Shown one piece after another: positions 31,135-42,606 of a stretch of DNA of 64,000 nt. The position numbers and the translations under genes were made by a program. This DNA is from Polyporus tsugae. Its lineage: Eukaryota > Basidiomycota > Agaricomycetes > Polyporales > Polyporaceae. A model generated the notes under the pieces. That model did no database searches. It was not told the origin of the DNA and was given only the letters and a program-made list of their open reading frames with translations. The stretch lies in assembly GCA_024305745.1 (NCBI GenBank), contig JAHRBS010000004.1, forward strand, positions 5,518,001-5,582,000, written 5' to 3'. How positions within the stretch are numbered: the stretch's first letter is position 1; every line of letters starts with the position of its first letter.

Positions 31135-31330
31135 GTGCACACGACGCACACACTCAACCAGAGCCTGGAGAAGAGCGGCGATGCCGTACTAGCTCCCGTG
31201 TACGATATTCACGAGGATCTAGCCACCCCCAGGGATCCGTGGGATGCCTGTGACCCTGTTCCCAACGATTTGTGGGGGATGTGGAAGATATACAGCTTCG
31301 TGTACATGCTACTATCAACATATAATTCAC
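31135..31330 (+). pseudogene. Family A copy 2 (3' fragment)
   Basis: On the plus strand the frame gives LATPRDPWDACDP then DLWGMWKIYSFVY, which matches GSRGDAYDPASKHLWGTWKIYGFVY of copy 3 on the minus strand at 50.3 kb. It converges on the end of the intact SUN gene. Upstream parts of the family (YPTCQ region) are not seen here, so the copy is partial or diverged. Confidence 0.45.
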
Positions 31331-32364
31331 TGCGCGACCCAGGAACGGACCCGTACCCCGTCCAACGAATGAACCCGCACTCTGTACATGCAGGTAAACT
31401 CGTCCCGTCCCCAATTGGTTCGTACCACGAAAACAACGATTCTAAACTGCCTGCCCTTCAGTTTCTCGCCTTGAGAGCGAGGCACTGCAAAAGTTTGGAA
31501 GGGGATGTCCCTATCCGCGTCGACCGTGAAGGATGTGAGGTGGACGAAGTGGGAACTTCTATGTTGGTTGTTTGCTCGATGATGGCGTCCTAGGCTTTCC
31601 GTAAGCGCGTCAAAGTCGCTCACAGCCAGCCCCGACTGGATCAAGCTCGAGGGATCATCCCCCTCTTCCAATAGTCCCCACAACTCCCCCTCTTTAGGCG
31701 CACTCTCCAGACCTATGCCCAGACTTCTCGGAAGGTGGTCAATGGTGACGGCGGATATGGTGATAGGGCGGGCGAGGGCTATTCCCAGAGTGCCATTTCG
31801 GCCTTCCATTGGCCAACAGTTGGCGGGGCCGACATTAAAGGATATGGCGTAATCGGCATGCTGGAAGGGGATGTTGGATAGCCACCACCACCAGTTGAGG
31901 TACCAATGCCTGGGGAAACCATAGGTATACGTATCCGATGTCAAAGAATGCACGATCTTCCCGCCAGAATACCAAGATGCAAAATCAGGGAGCCCGACGC
32001 CGTCCAAGTAGACGTGCCTGATCAAATCTGCCTCCAGGGTTTCGAACCGGCTCTGTAATGCCAATGCAATGTCATCATAGAGGAGTTCGTGCAGAGCCGT
32101 CCGTGCTGAATATCCGAATCAGACAGACGCCCACTGGAAATGACGACAGTACTAGTTCTCACCGGTAGTGATAGCCATTTCCGCGAACACGGCTCGGCTC
32201 CAGTAGGTGGTTGCCACCACCAACAGGACCAAAATCGTTCTCTTCCTCAAAACAACCTGTATTATCGAGCATGCATGCAGGAAACAGAAGACGGTTGTCA
32301 TCCAGTCATCCAAAATACGGTCTAGGACGACATAGACGGACGAGAGGAAGCGGAGACGGATCAT
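31327..32364 (-). CDS. SUN-domain membrane protein, two exons, intact
   Basis: SUN (Sad1/UNC-84) proteins sit in the inner nuclear membrane and bind KASH partners to link nucleus and cytoskeleton; a diverged, multiplied group exists in agarics (recall). Exon 1 32364-32163, a 57-bp intron 32162-32106 (gtgaga...cag), exon 2 32105-31327; 326 residues, no stops. Residues about 40-55 form a membrane segment (TILVLLVVATTYW). The SUN domain runs from GLPDFASWYSGGKIVHSLTS through PANCWPMEGRNGTLGIALA and ITISAVTIDHLPRSL to FRIVVFVVRTNWGRDEF and TCMYRVRVHS at the C-terminus. An odd WWWWL run precedes the central part. The start was chosen at the first ATG in frame, about 50 bases after a TATA box. A decayed copy lies at 16.7-25.7 kb. 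Confidence 0.85.
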
Positions 32365-32412
32365 GCCAATGACAATGACGGCACAATGACGGCACGCTCC
32401 TAAAGAAGGTTG

Positions 32413-32421
32413 CTTTTATAT
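32413..32421 (-). promoter_or_regulatory. TATA box of the SUN gene
   Basis: On the minus strand gatataaaagc lies about 50 bases before the start codon; between them is a twice-repeated gtgccgtcattg-like block. Confidence 0.5.
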
Positions 32422-33194
32422 CCCGCGGCCCGCCGTGGGCGAGGCGCCAGTCCCCACGCCACAGCGAGGCCGTTACACCTGACGTAAGCGGGGCAGGCTC
32501 CACTTGTATCTCCCGCTACGAGAAACTCCCATGGCCGAAAATGGAACACGCCTTCGGGAACAGACGGGATCACGACCCCAATCGCAAGCTTAAGAGAGCT
32601 TTACGGTCCCCAGGAAATCTGGCCACCTGCAGACTCGTGAGCACATCTCGACATGATTCCAGTGAGCCTATGCATGACCAGTGTTACTCCAGTTTCTGTG
32701 TACAGCTGCCCCTATCGGGTCTCAAGGTCCCATCCAGGCAGCGGTGTCCTAGCCGGAGAGGTTCACTGGATCGATCCCAGACGCATGGCTTTCAGGAGTT
32801 TGAGCGCGAACGGGCCGAGTCTCGACGAGTTGGCCGACCAGCCCTTCACGCCTCTGCACTGGAGAAGACCACCGACATTCGATGAAATCGGGCAGCGCCG
32901 ACGCCAACAAAACTATGCGCAAGGGTCTTCTGGCAAATATATACCTCAGCAGGAGGCGCGTCCAGGAGATGCTCGTGAATCCTGGCAGAACGCACTTCGG
33001 GATAAAGTTCTGTGAGAGTCTTTCCGGGCGACGCTCGACGCCCTACGTGCTCAAGCGCTCAAGGCTCAGGATTCGATATTCTCGAGTCGCTGCGAGGAGA
33101 AGGGGACAGAATCCTCACACCGTCCTCGACGCCGCCCCTCATCTCGCTAACGTTTTCTCTACCCCCGGTGTTGACAAGCACATTGCGAAGACGC
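32422..33194. other. No gene recognised; 5' flank of RT element copy A
   Basis: Plus-strand frames 32541-32885 and 32653-33015 include PSLDELADQPFTPLHWRRPP and read like coding remnants. They may be the leader ORF of the element that follows. No domain seen. Confidence 0.35.
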
Positions 33195-35180
33195 TCGGGA
33201 TATGGCGCGCTGTCGCTCGGGAGAAGGCGGCCGAGCAGGTCATTTCCGCCCGCTTTGATGATCCTCTGACCAAGGCGTTCTGACAAGTTCATTCACTTCG
33301 ACCAGCTCTACGTCGCTATCGACTCCGGTTTTGACCATGGCGACGAACCCAAAGACTTCTTGTCAAGCAAGACCAGTTCTGCGCGCGAAAGCCGGTACAG
33401 TGGGCCGAAGCCGACTGGATCCGCGTCTTCGATGTCTGGTCGGCAGCAGTTGTCTTCCATCATCGCGAGGCCAAACTCGATTACAAGCGGCTCATTCTTA
33501 ACGTCTTCCGCGCTCGGCGCCACAAGCCTTACATTGCCATTCGGACCGACCACGACATCCGGCAAGAGCATACGAAGAGTCTGTTCCATCTGGACGATCG
33601 CGCTCATGCGGATATTCCACTGCTTGGGCACCTTACGAACCCATACGTGGCGCCGACTCGCGGGGGGCCTTCGAGCTCGCTTTTCAATTGCGTCTCTGCG
33701 TCGAAGCGCACGCCGGTTCTTTGCGAGGACTGGAATTTCGGTCGTTGCGACCGCCCTTGCCATGGCCAAGCACCGCGCTAAGGACGTCCCCTAGGTTGAA
33801 ACTCCCTTCCGTGTCCGGACCTTGCTCGCACAATATCCCCCTCCAAATCAACGTTTCGTTGAGTCGGTGCACTGGGACCTGGAGAGCGGCTTCTGGCCTC
33901 TCGACGAAGAGGAATGGAGCACAGACGCCGAGGATACAGACGAGCAGCTATCCCAGGGAGGAACCGGACTTGGACGCAGTCCGAGCGTTCCACGACCGAG
34001 AGGTCGGTATCGTCCTTTGGTCGTCTCCCGTCGACCCGCATCTTGCGCCATGCATGAAGACCTCACCCTGTTCATCATTTGGCAGAACTAGAAGGCGCAC
34101 GTAGTCACCAACCATTCTGCCTCCGGACATAACGATGGGATCACGCACGTAAGGTGCGATACAACACCATGCACGACCGATCAAGCGCTCCTCTCACCGG
34201 CCGTTTACGCTCCATTAGTCCGACGTCAGCAAAGCGTTTTTAAACCTGCCTGCACTCACTGTGGCAACGACACCAAGCTGTCGGCGTCGACAATGGCTTC
34301 CACATCGCCGGCCGCCTGGTCCTTGGTTCTCGCGCGTCCCTGCGAATCTAGTGCGCGGTCTCAGATCTCAGCCCTTCTCTGTTGGATCACCTCTTGCTGG
34401 CCTTAGATCAAAGGCTTGTGCGTCTGCATGGACAACTTCCACGGCTGGGACTTCGACGGACCGGACTTCTTGATCCTCTTCCGTGGCCGCTTCCGCCCGC
34501 GACGTCAAGCACTGCTCCTCATTCCACGGGACTACGTCGGCTGCCCCTTTGAAGATGAGAGAAACAGTTCGGTGGCCGACAGCCGAAGATCATTGGCTGT
34601 TGGGTCGATATCATCGTAGCCACCATCTCTATGCCGCTATCCGTAGTCGACACCACTATCGAGTCCATCATCACTTCCTTGGTTCTGCGTCGCGTAAAGC
34701 ACGGCTTCGTGACTGGCTTCGCCTCGCAGGGCATCTCAATGGATCCTGAATGCCATCCAGTGGGGACGGCCAGCCCTCACGAAACTTCACCGCAAAATCT
34801 CTGGCAAGACCAATCCCAACGCGTGGGTTTCTTCATCTGACAGGTTATCACGGACCTATCTGGTTCCGTGATATCCTCCCCTCTGCAATCGGCGTCCGTT
34901 TGGTCGATCAAGCTCAAGGCCGACGAGCCCCTGAGGTCCTGAGGAAGCGTACGTCTATGAGCATGCCTTTGTATAGTTTGAACATCGCCTATTCAAGGTT
35001 CTGCCGCGCGTCGAGTACCGTACACACTCCGCGCGACCTCCATCGGGCTCGCGGAAGACGACATGGAAGCAAATTTCGGACGCAACATTCATACGCCCAT
35101 CGTCATCACAGAAAGCCCACACCCAAGAAAGTCCCCCTCCCCCTCGCCGGGCCGGATCCGGCGGGGGACACCTTGTAAGC
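33195..35180 (+). pseudogene. Decayed retroelement copy A: gag-like region plus reverse transcriptase
   Basis: Many frameshifts. Blocks in order: ARFDDPLTKAF; EADWIRVFDVWSAAV and NVFRARRHKPYIAIRTDHDI (33400-33560), matching the minus-strand element at 58.8 kb; CEDWNFGRCDRPC (about 33720), part of a Cys/His cluster; RFVESVHWDLESGFWPLDEE (about 33850); AVRAFHDREVG...LAPCMKTSP (33975-34065); then VCMDNFHGWDFDGPDFLILF at 34416, where CMDN stands at the place of the usual Y-x-DD; and thumb-like ISGKTNPNAW (34800). I recall agaric elements with this protein order that I place near DIRS/Ngaro tyrosine-recombinase types; that placement is inference. No recombinase or terminal repeats found. Confidence 0.6.
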
Positions 35181-36446
35181 GCCAGATACCAGCCGCGTCG
35201 TCGCGACAATCCTTGTCACTAGTACTGTGAGCGGGTCCAAGGCCACATATACGTAGACTTAGCAGCACTCACTGTAAATGCAATGTTGTAGTCAAGAAGT
35301 GCAAATGATCCGTTGAATATTTATGTTGCGTTCTCCTCACCGCACGCGCCTCAAATGACTTGGACTAACCATCCCCAGAATGCGTCAAATCCATCCATCT
35401 CCTTGTGCAGCCTCAAAAATCTGCAGTAATATGTAAATAGCTCAACGGGGTTGAGTTGATTTGTCCGCGCGCAGCACGCGGGTTCGGGGACTACATGCGC
35501 GAAGGTGGGAACTTGAGAGTGGGTAAGAGATCATCGGACTCTCGTCATTTCCACCGGTAATACTGCCGCGCGCAAGTCCAGGTATGCTCTTAGCGTCCCT
35601 GGATCCCTTCGCGATGTTTACAAAGAACCTGTGCTACCGCGCGCACGGAATTAACACTTTTCTTTCACAGAAAACTATGACAGTCGGGCGCGGGATCGGG
35701 CGCCTATCCATTTGCTTGAACGGGCTGTCACGTGCAGTCCCCCGATCGCTCCCGAGACGTGCCGGGGGACAGGGGGAGGGGGGATTTCTGAAGCACAGGG
35801 AACGGTAGTTGGAGAGAGGCGGCCGCCATTTCTTTATCCCGTCGCAGCTTGCGCTCCACATTCTCCTGATGGCTCTTCTGCGTGCGCAGATTCCCCACCC
35901 TTTTCCACTGGCCCTGTCCGGGCGATCGCGAATTGTACACCTTAACCCTGCACCATGCGAACGCGCCATCGATCGCGAAATCTGGTACATGAACGTCGGG
36001 TCGGCTGGTTAATAACTTGAAGATCCGAGACCAAACAAGAATACCGGTCACCTTCCGGACACTTAAACCCAACCATGAAAACCCCGAGTGACAGAGGATA
36101 TATAGCAACTTAGATGCGCGCCACATGGCGCCCGGGGGCCGGAACCTCCCCTGTCAGCCTCAAAACACATCCAACCAAGATCACACACAATGTTGCAAAG
36201 TGCGGGGCCGCAAAACTGTCACAGTATTTACCCAAAGCCATACACAATACAACCTGCAACAGAACCCCATCTACTCATACAATCTGCGAGACACCTTGCG
36301 AGCACGAGGTTCATCAGCTTCGCTGCTGACAGTCTCTATATGACGTTTGGACCCTATATCATCTCCTTGCGCCTCCTCCATTGTACCACAACTACTGGCC
36401 AGGAAATGAGTCAGTACAAATCTGAAAGGCACCGCAACCAACGTAC
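35181..36446. other. No gene recognised
   Basis: A 132-codon minus-strand frame (35728-36126) contains KVYNSRSPGQGQWKRVG and ERKLRRDKEMAA and could be an exon, but a TATA-like tatatat lies within its first codons and no splice partner was fixed. Confidence 0.35.
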
Positions 36447-37068
36447 CTCTGATGCTCAGGTTGTCCGAGAGTCAACCAAGGTGCATCCATCACGACCTGC
36501 GACTCTTCGGTCGGATCGAGGAACATGCTTGCGTTATCTTGCATCCACGCGTGCAGAGCAGCGTGTATGTTGCGCAGCTGCTGCTTCGCTGCCTGGAGCG
36601 CGACCATGCACGGACATGGCGACACCATCTCCTGGGTGGTCATCACTGCAATGAAACTTAAGAACGACGAACAATAAACCATGCCAAACACCATGGCATA
36701 GACACTCACCTTGCGCGCTGTCTGTCTGCACACCAACATCAGTATGGATAACTGTTTCGTCTACCATCCCCGTGTCAGACAAAGCAGTTCAAGGATGTGT
36801 TATAAGAAGAGGGTCCGACACTCACCATCCACATATTGGGTCTCCGACGTCTGCGAGTCCAATGCTCCTCTGGGTTTGAAAAGCCTGTGAATGGAAATCG
36901 CTTGTATCCCAGAGCGCAAATGGCGCAGGTGTAGTAGAGCGCACATGAGAAAACGTACCTCGATACAACCTCAGAGCGATGGGGCCTCCTCACGGCGAGC
37001 GCAACAGCTTCACCCCATGGGGCGTCGAGCATTTGGGACGGTTCATATTTTTCTTCAGAGCTGCTCAT
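36447..37068 (-). CDS. Candidate multi-exon gene, unknown function
   Basis: Exon-like blocks with good signals: 37068-36959 (MSSSEEKYEPSQMLDAPWGE), intron 36958-36901 (gtacgt...aag), 36900-36826, intron 36825-36759 (gtgagt...tag), 36758-36710, intron 36709-36646 (gtgagt...cag), 36645-36447, then another gtacgt donor. The last three exons join in one frame giving DSQTSETQYVDDETVIHTDV, then VMTTQEMVSPCPCMVALQ and RNIHAALHAWMQDNASMF. The first block joins them only out of frame, so the start exon is uncertain or broken. No domain recognised; two Asp/Thr-rich stretches flank the short exon. The 3' end is not fixed. Confidence 0.4.
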
Positions 37069-40000
37069 AATGAGCTACGTTTCGAATCAAGAGTCAGTTC
37101 ATTCGCAATTCGTTGAGGGATATATGACTTATGAAGTATAACACTGACTCACAAACTGGCCTTGACGCGCTCAACTTGCCCGAGCTCAAGGTGAGACTCT
37201 TGCCGAAGGGAAACGCAAAGAGCCAGGGTCATGTGCACAGAGATGGATTTCGGGTGTGCAAGAGGCCTAGGTATTGATATAGCACACGGATGGAATTGGG
37301 ATGACGACCCGGGATACATGGGGGATATATAGCATGATGAGACAAAATTAAGGTTTGTGCTGCCATGCCTATGCGTCGGTGTTGGGCCGAGACTAGCCGG
37401 CGAATGGCTGAATTAGCGCCAAACTTCGGGCTGTGCACATCGATCAACCTGACCCCTCCTTCCTCCTCCTCCTCGCTCACTCTGCCTCCCTACCCCGCGC
37501 CTGCGTCCACGTACCCAGTGCACCCTCCTGAATGCTCTGAGTCTATGACTCGATTCCTGAGTCGATAGCCTATCGCGCGTACGTGGGAGGCTCTGGCTGC
37601 TGAAGTGGTCACCCTCTGAGAGGCTCTGGCATGTGCGGATGCGCATGTCACACCTCGCGTACCAGTCCGTCTGCACGACCCCGAGATGCAGCCATCTATC
37701 AAGATGTTCCGATGTCCCCTACGACCGCTGTAACGTATTAAGGTAACGGACATTGGTGAGCTTTCCATCCACATCGCATCGAGCCATTCGAGAAGTCTGA
37801 CAAGATGTTCCTCCAAGGGCCAGATTTGAAAACTCTCTACGACACTGGCATTCTCCGATCTCGCCTTGCCACTCATGGGTGGGGCTGAGTCATCCTGGTG
37901 AGTGGTCTTGTATGTACCCAGCCTTTGTGTTGCTTAGCTATGAACTCTCAGGCCTCAGGATGCATGGCTCGCTCTTCGGACTCGCTGCCTTGAGCTTGAC
38001 GTCCAGACCGTCTCCGTCCAAAGCGAAGATGCCCAAGGCACTGTCTGCTGTAACCTCCGGCAGGTATGTCCTCCACCCCTGTGTATCTCTTGCATATGGG
38101 CACCCGCACCTTTGTTTCTTGCATTCCATGAAGCCTATTGTGGCGCCAGGTATAACCTGGGTGAGGATTGAGGTCGACATATCGTATGGGAGGCTCGTTC
38201 TGCCGAATAACCCAGGCTGTTCTGACCATCACTCGCTGATACTTTGTGGCTATGTCTAGATACAAGTTGGGTGGCCAGAATGTACGGAGAACAAGCCGGA
38301 GCACCCTCGCAAATAGCGCTTGCGGCGATCCCGCTGCGGATGCGTAGGTAAGTGGTATATGGCACCGTACAAAGTACCCCCAACCCTGAAGCTTCCTGCC
38401 TCCTTTGAAGATCTCAACGGTGTGGCCCTCGGTCGCTTGTCGCCGGAGTTCCAGTGCGTCTCCTTCCCATTTGAAGTCGTGGTATCTAGATTCGTTAGTG
38501 ACTGATGGATTTCGTTCTTACAGCCGGAAAGTGTGATCTCGTCGGTAGCAGGCTCGTTCGCGTTCTGTTCACCTGTCGTTCCACTGGCAGCCGTACGTCA
38601 TCGGCGGGTGACATATTTTCTTGCGGTGCGCTCAGCACCTACGACGCGCACCAACCATCATCGGGGAAGAGTCCGTAATATCCAGGAACGGCGACAGCGG
38701 CGGCACAATGAGGCTGAAGCACGCGCGTGCTGAGCCTTTTAGTCCCACCGTCTCGGTAACAATAACCTGGGCCTGAAGGCACAAAGGTAGTGTCTCCTCA
38801 CCTAGGTTACTTCGAATCTTGCTAATCTTAATCTAGGAACATGGAGTAACGTAATCCACGGGCGGTGGATTTGCACAGCTGACGTCTCAGCATGCAATGC
38901 CTCTTCTACGGTGGCAGCTATGCGTTGCGGTCCAGGTGTACGACAGTACCGGCCTATCGTGGCCGTCGCCATAGAGGAAATATCCGCCAAGCTTATCACC
39001 AAGGCCTGGAGGACAAACACGTTTGTGGAGATATAGTGACGCGGACCCGTGCATAAGAGCCAAAAAGTCGGACTAGGTGATATCCTCCCGTAGAAAGGCG
39101 AGCGAAGTCATAGTTTTGGGATGAATTCGGAAGGCTGACGTGTACTAGGGTTCTCGAAGGCGCCACCACAGGCATGATCATGCATGACATGTATGATGCT
39201 GAAGATCCTGATGAGAGTGTCCGTGCTGTGGCGTACTATCAAAGGGATTGCAGCTTACCATGTTACACGTTACGGGATCCCCATGCCCTCCCGTTGGACT
39301 GTCGTGCGAGCTCCGGCCAGTAACGATTCAACGTACGACCACAAGGCGTTTGGGCTCTGCGGAAGCAGGAAAGAGCTGTCTGGGTATGTATATTGTATTG
39401 TATATCCGACAGGCCGTCTTCTAACATCTCAGATGTTTCGTTTTAGGACGTTGCACTTGGAGTCGATGGCTCTATTGTCGTGATTCGTCTGCACAGAGAC
39501 CTGGCGTGCAATCCAGGATTCTGAAAGCTGGTCAAGGATCGTCCGTGATGGCATTCAAGTTTCAACGTGTTCTGTACGTCCACTTCCTGTACATCTCGCA
39601 TGCCATGCATGTCCGCCCTAACATTAATGCTACCAGAGCTTTTGCTGCTCTGCACTCGGATTTGCCCAGGAGTGGTCGACGAACGTTTTTCGGGACTTAC
39701 CAACAGTACCGCCGAAAACTTGTCGTTCGACCCAGGTCGTCAGTAGATCCTTACCAGAGGGAACAACCGGATGCCGCTGTGCAGAGGGGGAACATCAAGC
39801 AATTGATATCACCGGCTTCAGTTGTCCTACGGCACAAGGAGGTGCGAGATGGCACAGACGGTCTTACCCCGGCGGCCATCACCCGCATCCGATTCTTCCA
39901 AATAAGGTGCATCTCCCCCTTTCTCCCCTTCCTAGGCTGCACTCTCAACGTTGTTCTCTGTGGCAGCCATCCCTCCGCGCAATTTCCGGGCAACTCCGTA

Positions 40001-40224
40001 CCCTCGCCTCCCGGTCCCCGACGCGCTTCAATGCTTGACGAAAGTCTTGAACCTCAACAAGGGGGGACGGCGGTTTGCCGCCCCTTGCGGTAAAGGTCAC
40101 CGTCATGCAAACAATCATCTTGCCCACCATCGGCTCCGTTTGGGCGTGGAGCTGGCAATTGCGGAAGGATCAGGGGCACGTATGGTCCTGTCACATGTGG
40201 CGCGATGGGCACCGACAGCTTGTG
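37069..40224. other. No gene recognised; several exon-like frames on both strands
   Basis: Minus-strand 37490-37876 begins with a plausible protein (SFQIWPLEEHLVRLLEWLDA). Plus-strand 38320-38505 has KLPASFEDLNGVALGRLSPE before a donor-like gtatct. Plus-strand 39506-40093 (195 codons) and minus-strand 39945-40130 overlap. None could be joined into a model or assigned to a family. Confidence 0.35.
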
Positions 40225-40608
40225 CTAGGAATTGGCGCAATTCCCTAGGCTGATAATCGTGCGGCCAATCCCTTGGCGGAGGTCCACGTGTACATGTACT
40301 GCTTCTTGCACGCCGGCGTTTGAAGCGGACGAAGTGATCACAAAAATTGTTCGTTGTCCCACCAACGTCTGGGCATTCGGGCTGACGAGCTGGCGGAGGT
40401 CATCGCGACCCTGTCTGATGACGTCGCCGAGGTGTGGCATTGTGAATGGGTTGCAACGAAAGTTTGAAGCTTGATGGATAGTAGCTATAGGCGTTGTAGA
40501 ATATATACATCTTCTTACTGTGTAGCCCATTGTCTGCCGTGTGTCTGCAAGGACAAATCCAACAAGGAATTGGTACAGTAGACAGACCTTCATGACTTTA
40601 GACCGCAC
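40225..40608 (-). CDS. Unassigned 127-residue ORF
   Basis: The N-terminus is hydrophobic (VCLLYQFLVGFVLADT), compatible with a signal peptide or anchor. The second half is well-mixed and looks conserved in type (MPHLGDVIRQGRDDLRQLVS, TLVGQRTIFVITSSASNAGV). No domain recognised. A single open frame without need for introns; a downstream exon is possible. Confidence 0.4.
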   Translation of the reverse strand: MRSKVMKVCLLYQFLVGFVLADTRQTMGYTVRRCIYSTTPIATIHQASNFRCNPFTMPHLGDVIRQGRDDLRQLVSPNAQTLVGQRTIFVITSSASNAGVQEAVHVHVDLRQGIGRTIISLGNCANS

Positions 40609-40809
40609 ATCGAGAGTACGTCCATACTACAGGGTTAGATCCCGGTACAGTTACATCTGTGGAACCTTGAAACCTCGTAATGGTTTGAACGGCTGCCTCG
40701 GAGCGCAACGGACAAGTTGTATTGGTCAGCCCCTTGGATAAGCGCAAAGCATTCAAACCTCGACATGTTCACTCCACTCCACACTAAGTATGTCATACTG
40801 CTTAGCTGC

Positions 40810-41690
40810 CTACCCAATGGTCACCAGCTTCACACCGAAGACATCGCCTTGGAAATAAGAAGCCACCATCCCATGGAACATATGTTGACCGCAGAGGCAA
40901 TCGATGCGGCGGACACCCTTCCCTTCCTCCGAGATTCGTAGGTCGGGGTAACGAGAGCAGCGACATTTGTACGCCATGGTGGCTGCACTCTGCAGGAAAG
41001 AAATGTGCGCCCATTCACTGTGAGAGATCTGAGCCTGCATTGCGGTGTAACCGCAGCAAGGACATCGTGGACAGTGATGTACGAATTATTGATAGCGGAT
41101 AATGGGATGTGAAAATAACTTGTTTGCCATGACGAAGGACTTTTTGAGGGCCTAGTATGTCCGTCCAACCCGACAGCCCAATCTGGCAGACGATTGGAGG
41201 CAATATCGATTCTCTATACGGGGGGATAAGTTGCGGATTCGAGGAGTTTGTCATAAGTGAGGGGCCTGCTAACGTATGTCCCAGCACCAATGGCCCGTCG
41301 AGGACTGAATGTGTGAGAAGAGAGGTCAAGCAACGTCAAGTTTGACCCCGAATGGCATTCCCCATTGAGCAAAGGGTGGATCTGGGGATATCTCCGGCTG
41401 TGATCGAATATGGTATCTCTGGAAGTCCAATGGAACGTGTCCTGCTCCGGTGGTCGGCGAATAGGGACAGATGGGTATAGGATGTTCGTGAGGGGATGAA
41501 ACGGCGGGCAAGGTTTCATGTACATGGGAGCAGGGAGAGGTACCTTGTCGCGGTATGATGGCTTGTAGCACCTATCGGGAAATCGAACTTGATGTCGATG
41601 CTGAGAGGACAACCAAGCCGGGTAGGAGTAGAAATCGCCTGCTTCCCACTCTGGGAAGTGATGTGAGCTGCTGTAATGGTGCTGGGACAT
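40810..41690 (-). pseudogene. DUF6699-type protein, interrupted
   Basis: DUF6699 is a large family of agaric proteins of unknown function (recall). From ATG 41690 the frame reads through a Tyr/Pro-rich N-terminus to the domain start (IHPLLNGECHSGSNLTLLDL, PLTYDKLLESATYPPV), then meets TAG at 41214-41216. Beyond it the same frame continues the family (RLPDWAVGLDG, ITVHDVLAAVTPQ). Near 41045 the sense moves by one base to AQISHSEWAHIS and GVRRIDCLCGQHMFHG, the usual C-terminus, ending at 40810. So one nonsense codon and one frameshift. An unusual intron around the TAG cannot be excluded, but no good donor/acceptor pair is seen. Confidence 0.65.
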
Positions 41691-42606
41691 GAAGGAATTA
41701 GGACAATGGGGACACGTCTGCTGGGCAATGGAGGATTGGGGAATGGGAGAGGGTGGTGAAGTCTGGGGGAATGGGTGATACTAGGTAGAGAAAAGCCTTT
41801 GATATTTTATACCTTGAAGCGCCGTCGATACTTAAACTTGACTTGCAACCAATGGCGAAATTCCTGGCAAGCTTCCCCGCTCAATCTTGGGCGGACCTTA
41901 GAAACGACTTCACCTGGCCTCCGCTAGTACCGAATACGCATCAGCAAAAGTGGAAAAATGTCGATCACGCTTGCGAACTTTGCCTCCAGTGCTCATTAAC
42001 ACACGGATCATACGGGACACTGTCCAATTTGGAGGTCGAGGGAGCAACAACGCACAATCCTGACAATCCTGTGCCGTATATGGCGCGGGATTGCCTGAAC
42101 GCGCGTTTCTGCCTGGGGGTCGCGTGGTCATGTATTTTCATGCAGTACCTCTGTAGAGATACCAATATGATGCTCAGATATGGTCGTGCCAGAAGAGGGA
42201 GGAATGCCACGACTTATGATGCCACGACTTATGATGCCGTTTCCGACACCAATCGTCGCAAACGGCACTTGGGGACCACCTCCGCTCAGACACCGTATCA
42301 GGACTGCATCTCTACAAACTTGATGACCACTACTGTAGGCTTTGAGTCTGCTCATGCAGTCCACACAACTGCAGGGGGGGGGGAAGTCCATGTCATAGGG
42401 GCTCGCTCGTACTAGCGAAGAAGCCGTATACATGCATGGACCGCTGCACAAGGTTTACTACAACAGAAACGAGCACGAGGTCATCCCCTCCTTGATCTCC
42501 CCTCCTTGACCAAACCTACTGGGACGATGATCCTCTTCAGGAACGAGTCCAATCGACTGGCGGACAATGTTTACGCGCATCAGCGCGCGGGCCTCAGGCA
42601 TGGCGA
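41691..42606. other. No gene recognised
   Basis: A 190-codon plus-strand frame (41843-42415) shows no domain. It includes a 16-bp direct duplication atgccacgacttatg at 42206 and 42222. Confidence 0.35.

Noticed and set aside
31400..31593. Continuation of the plus-strand family A frame
   Set aside because: From about 31.4 kb the frame is antisense to the SUN domain coding region.
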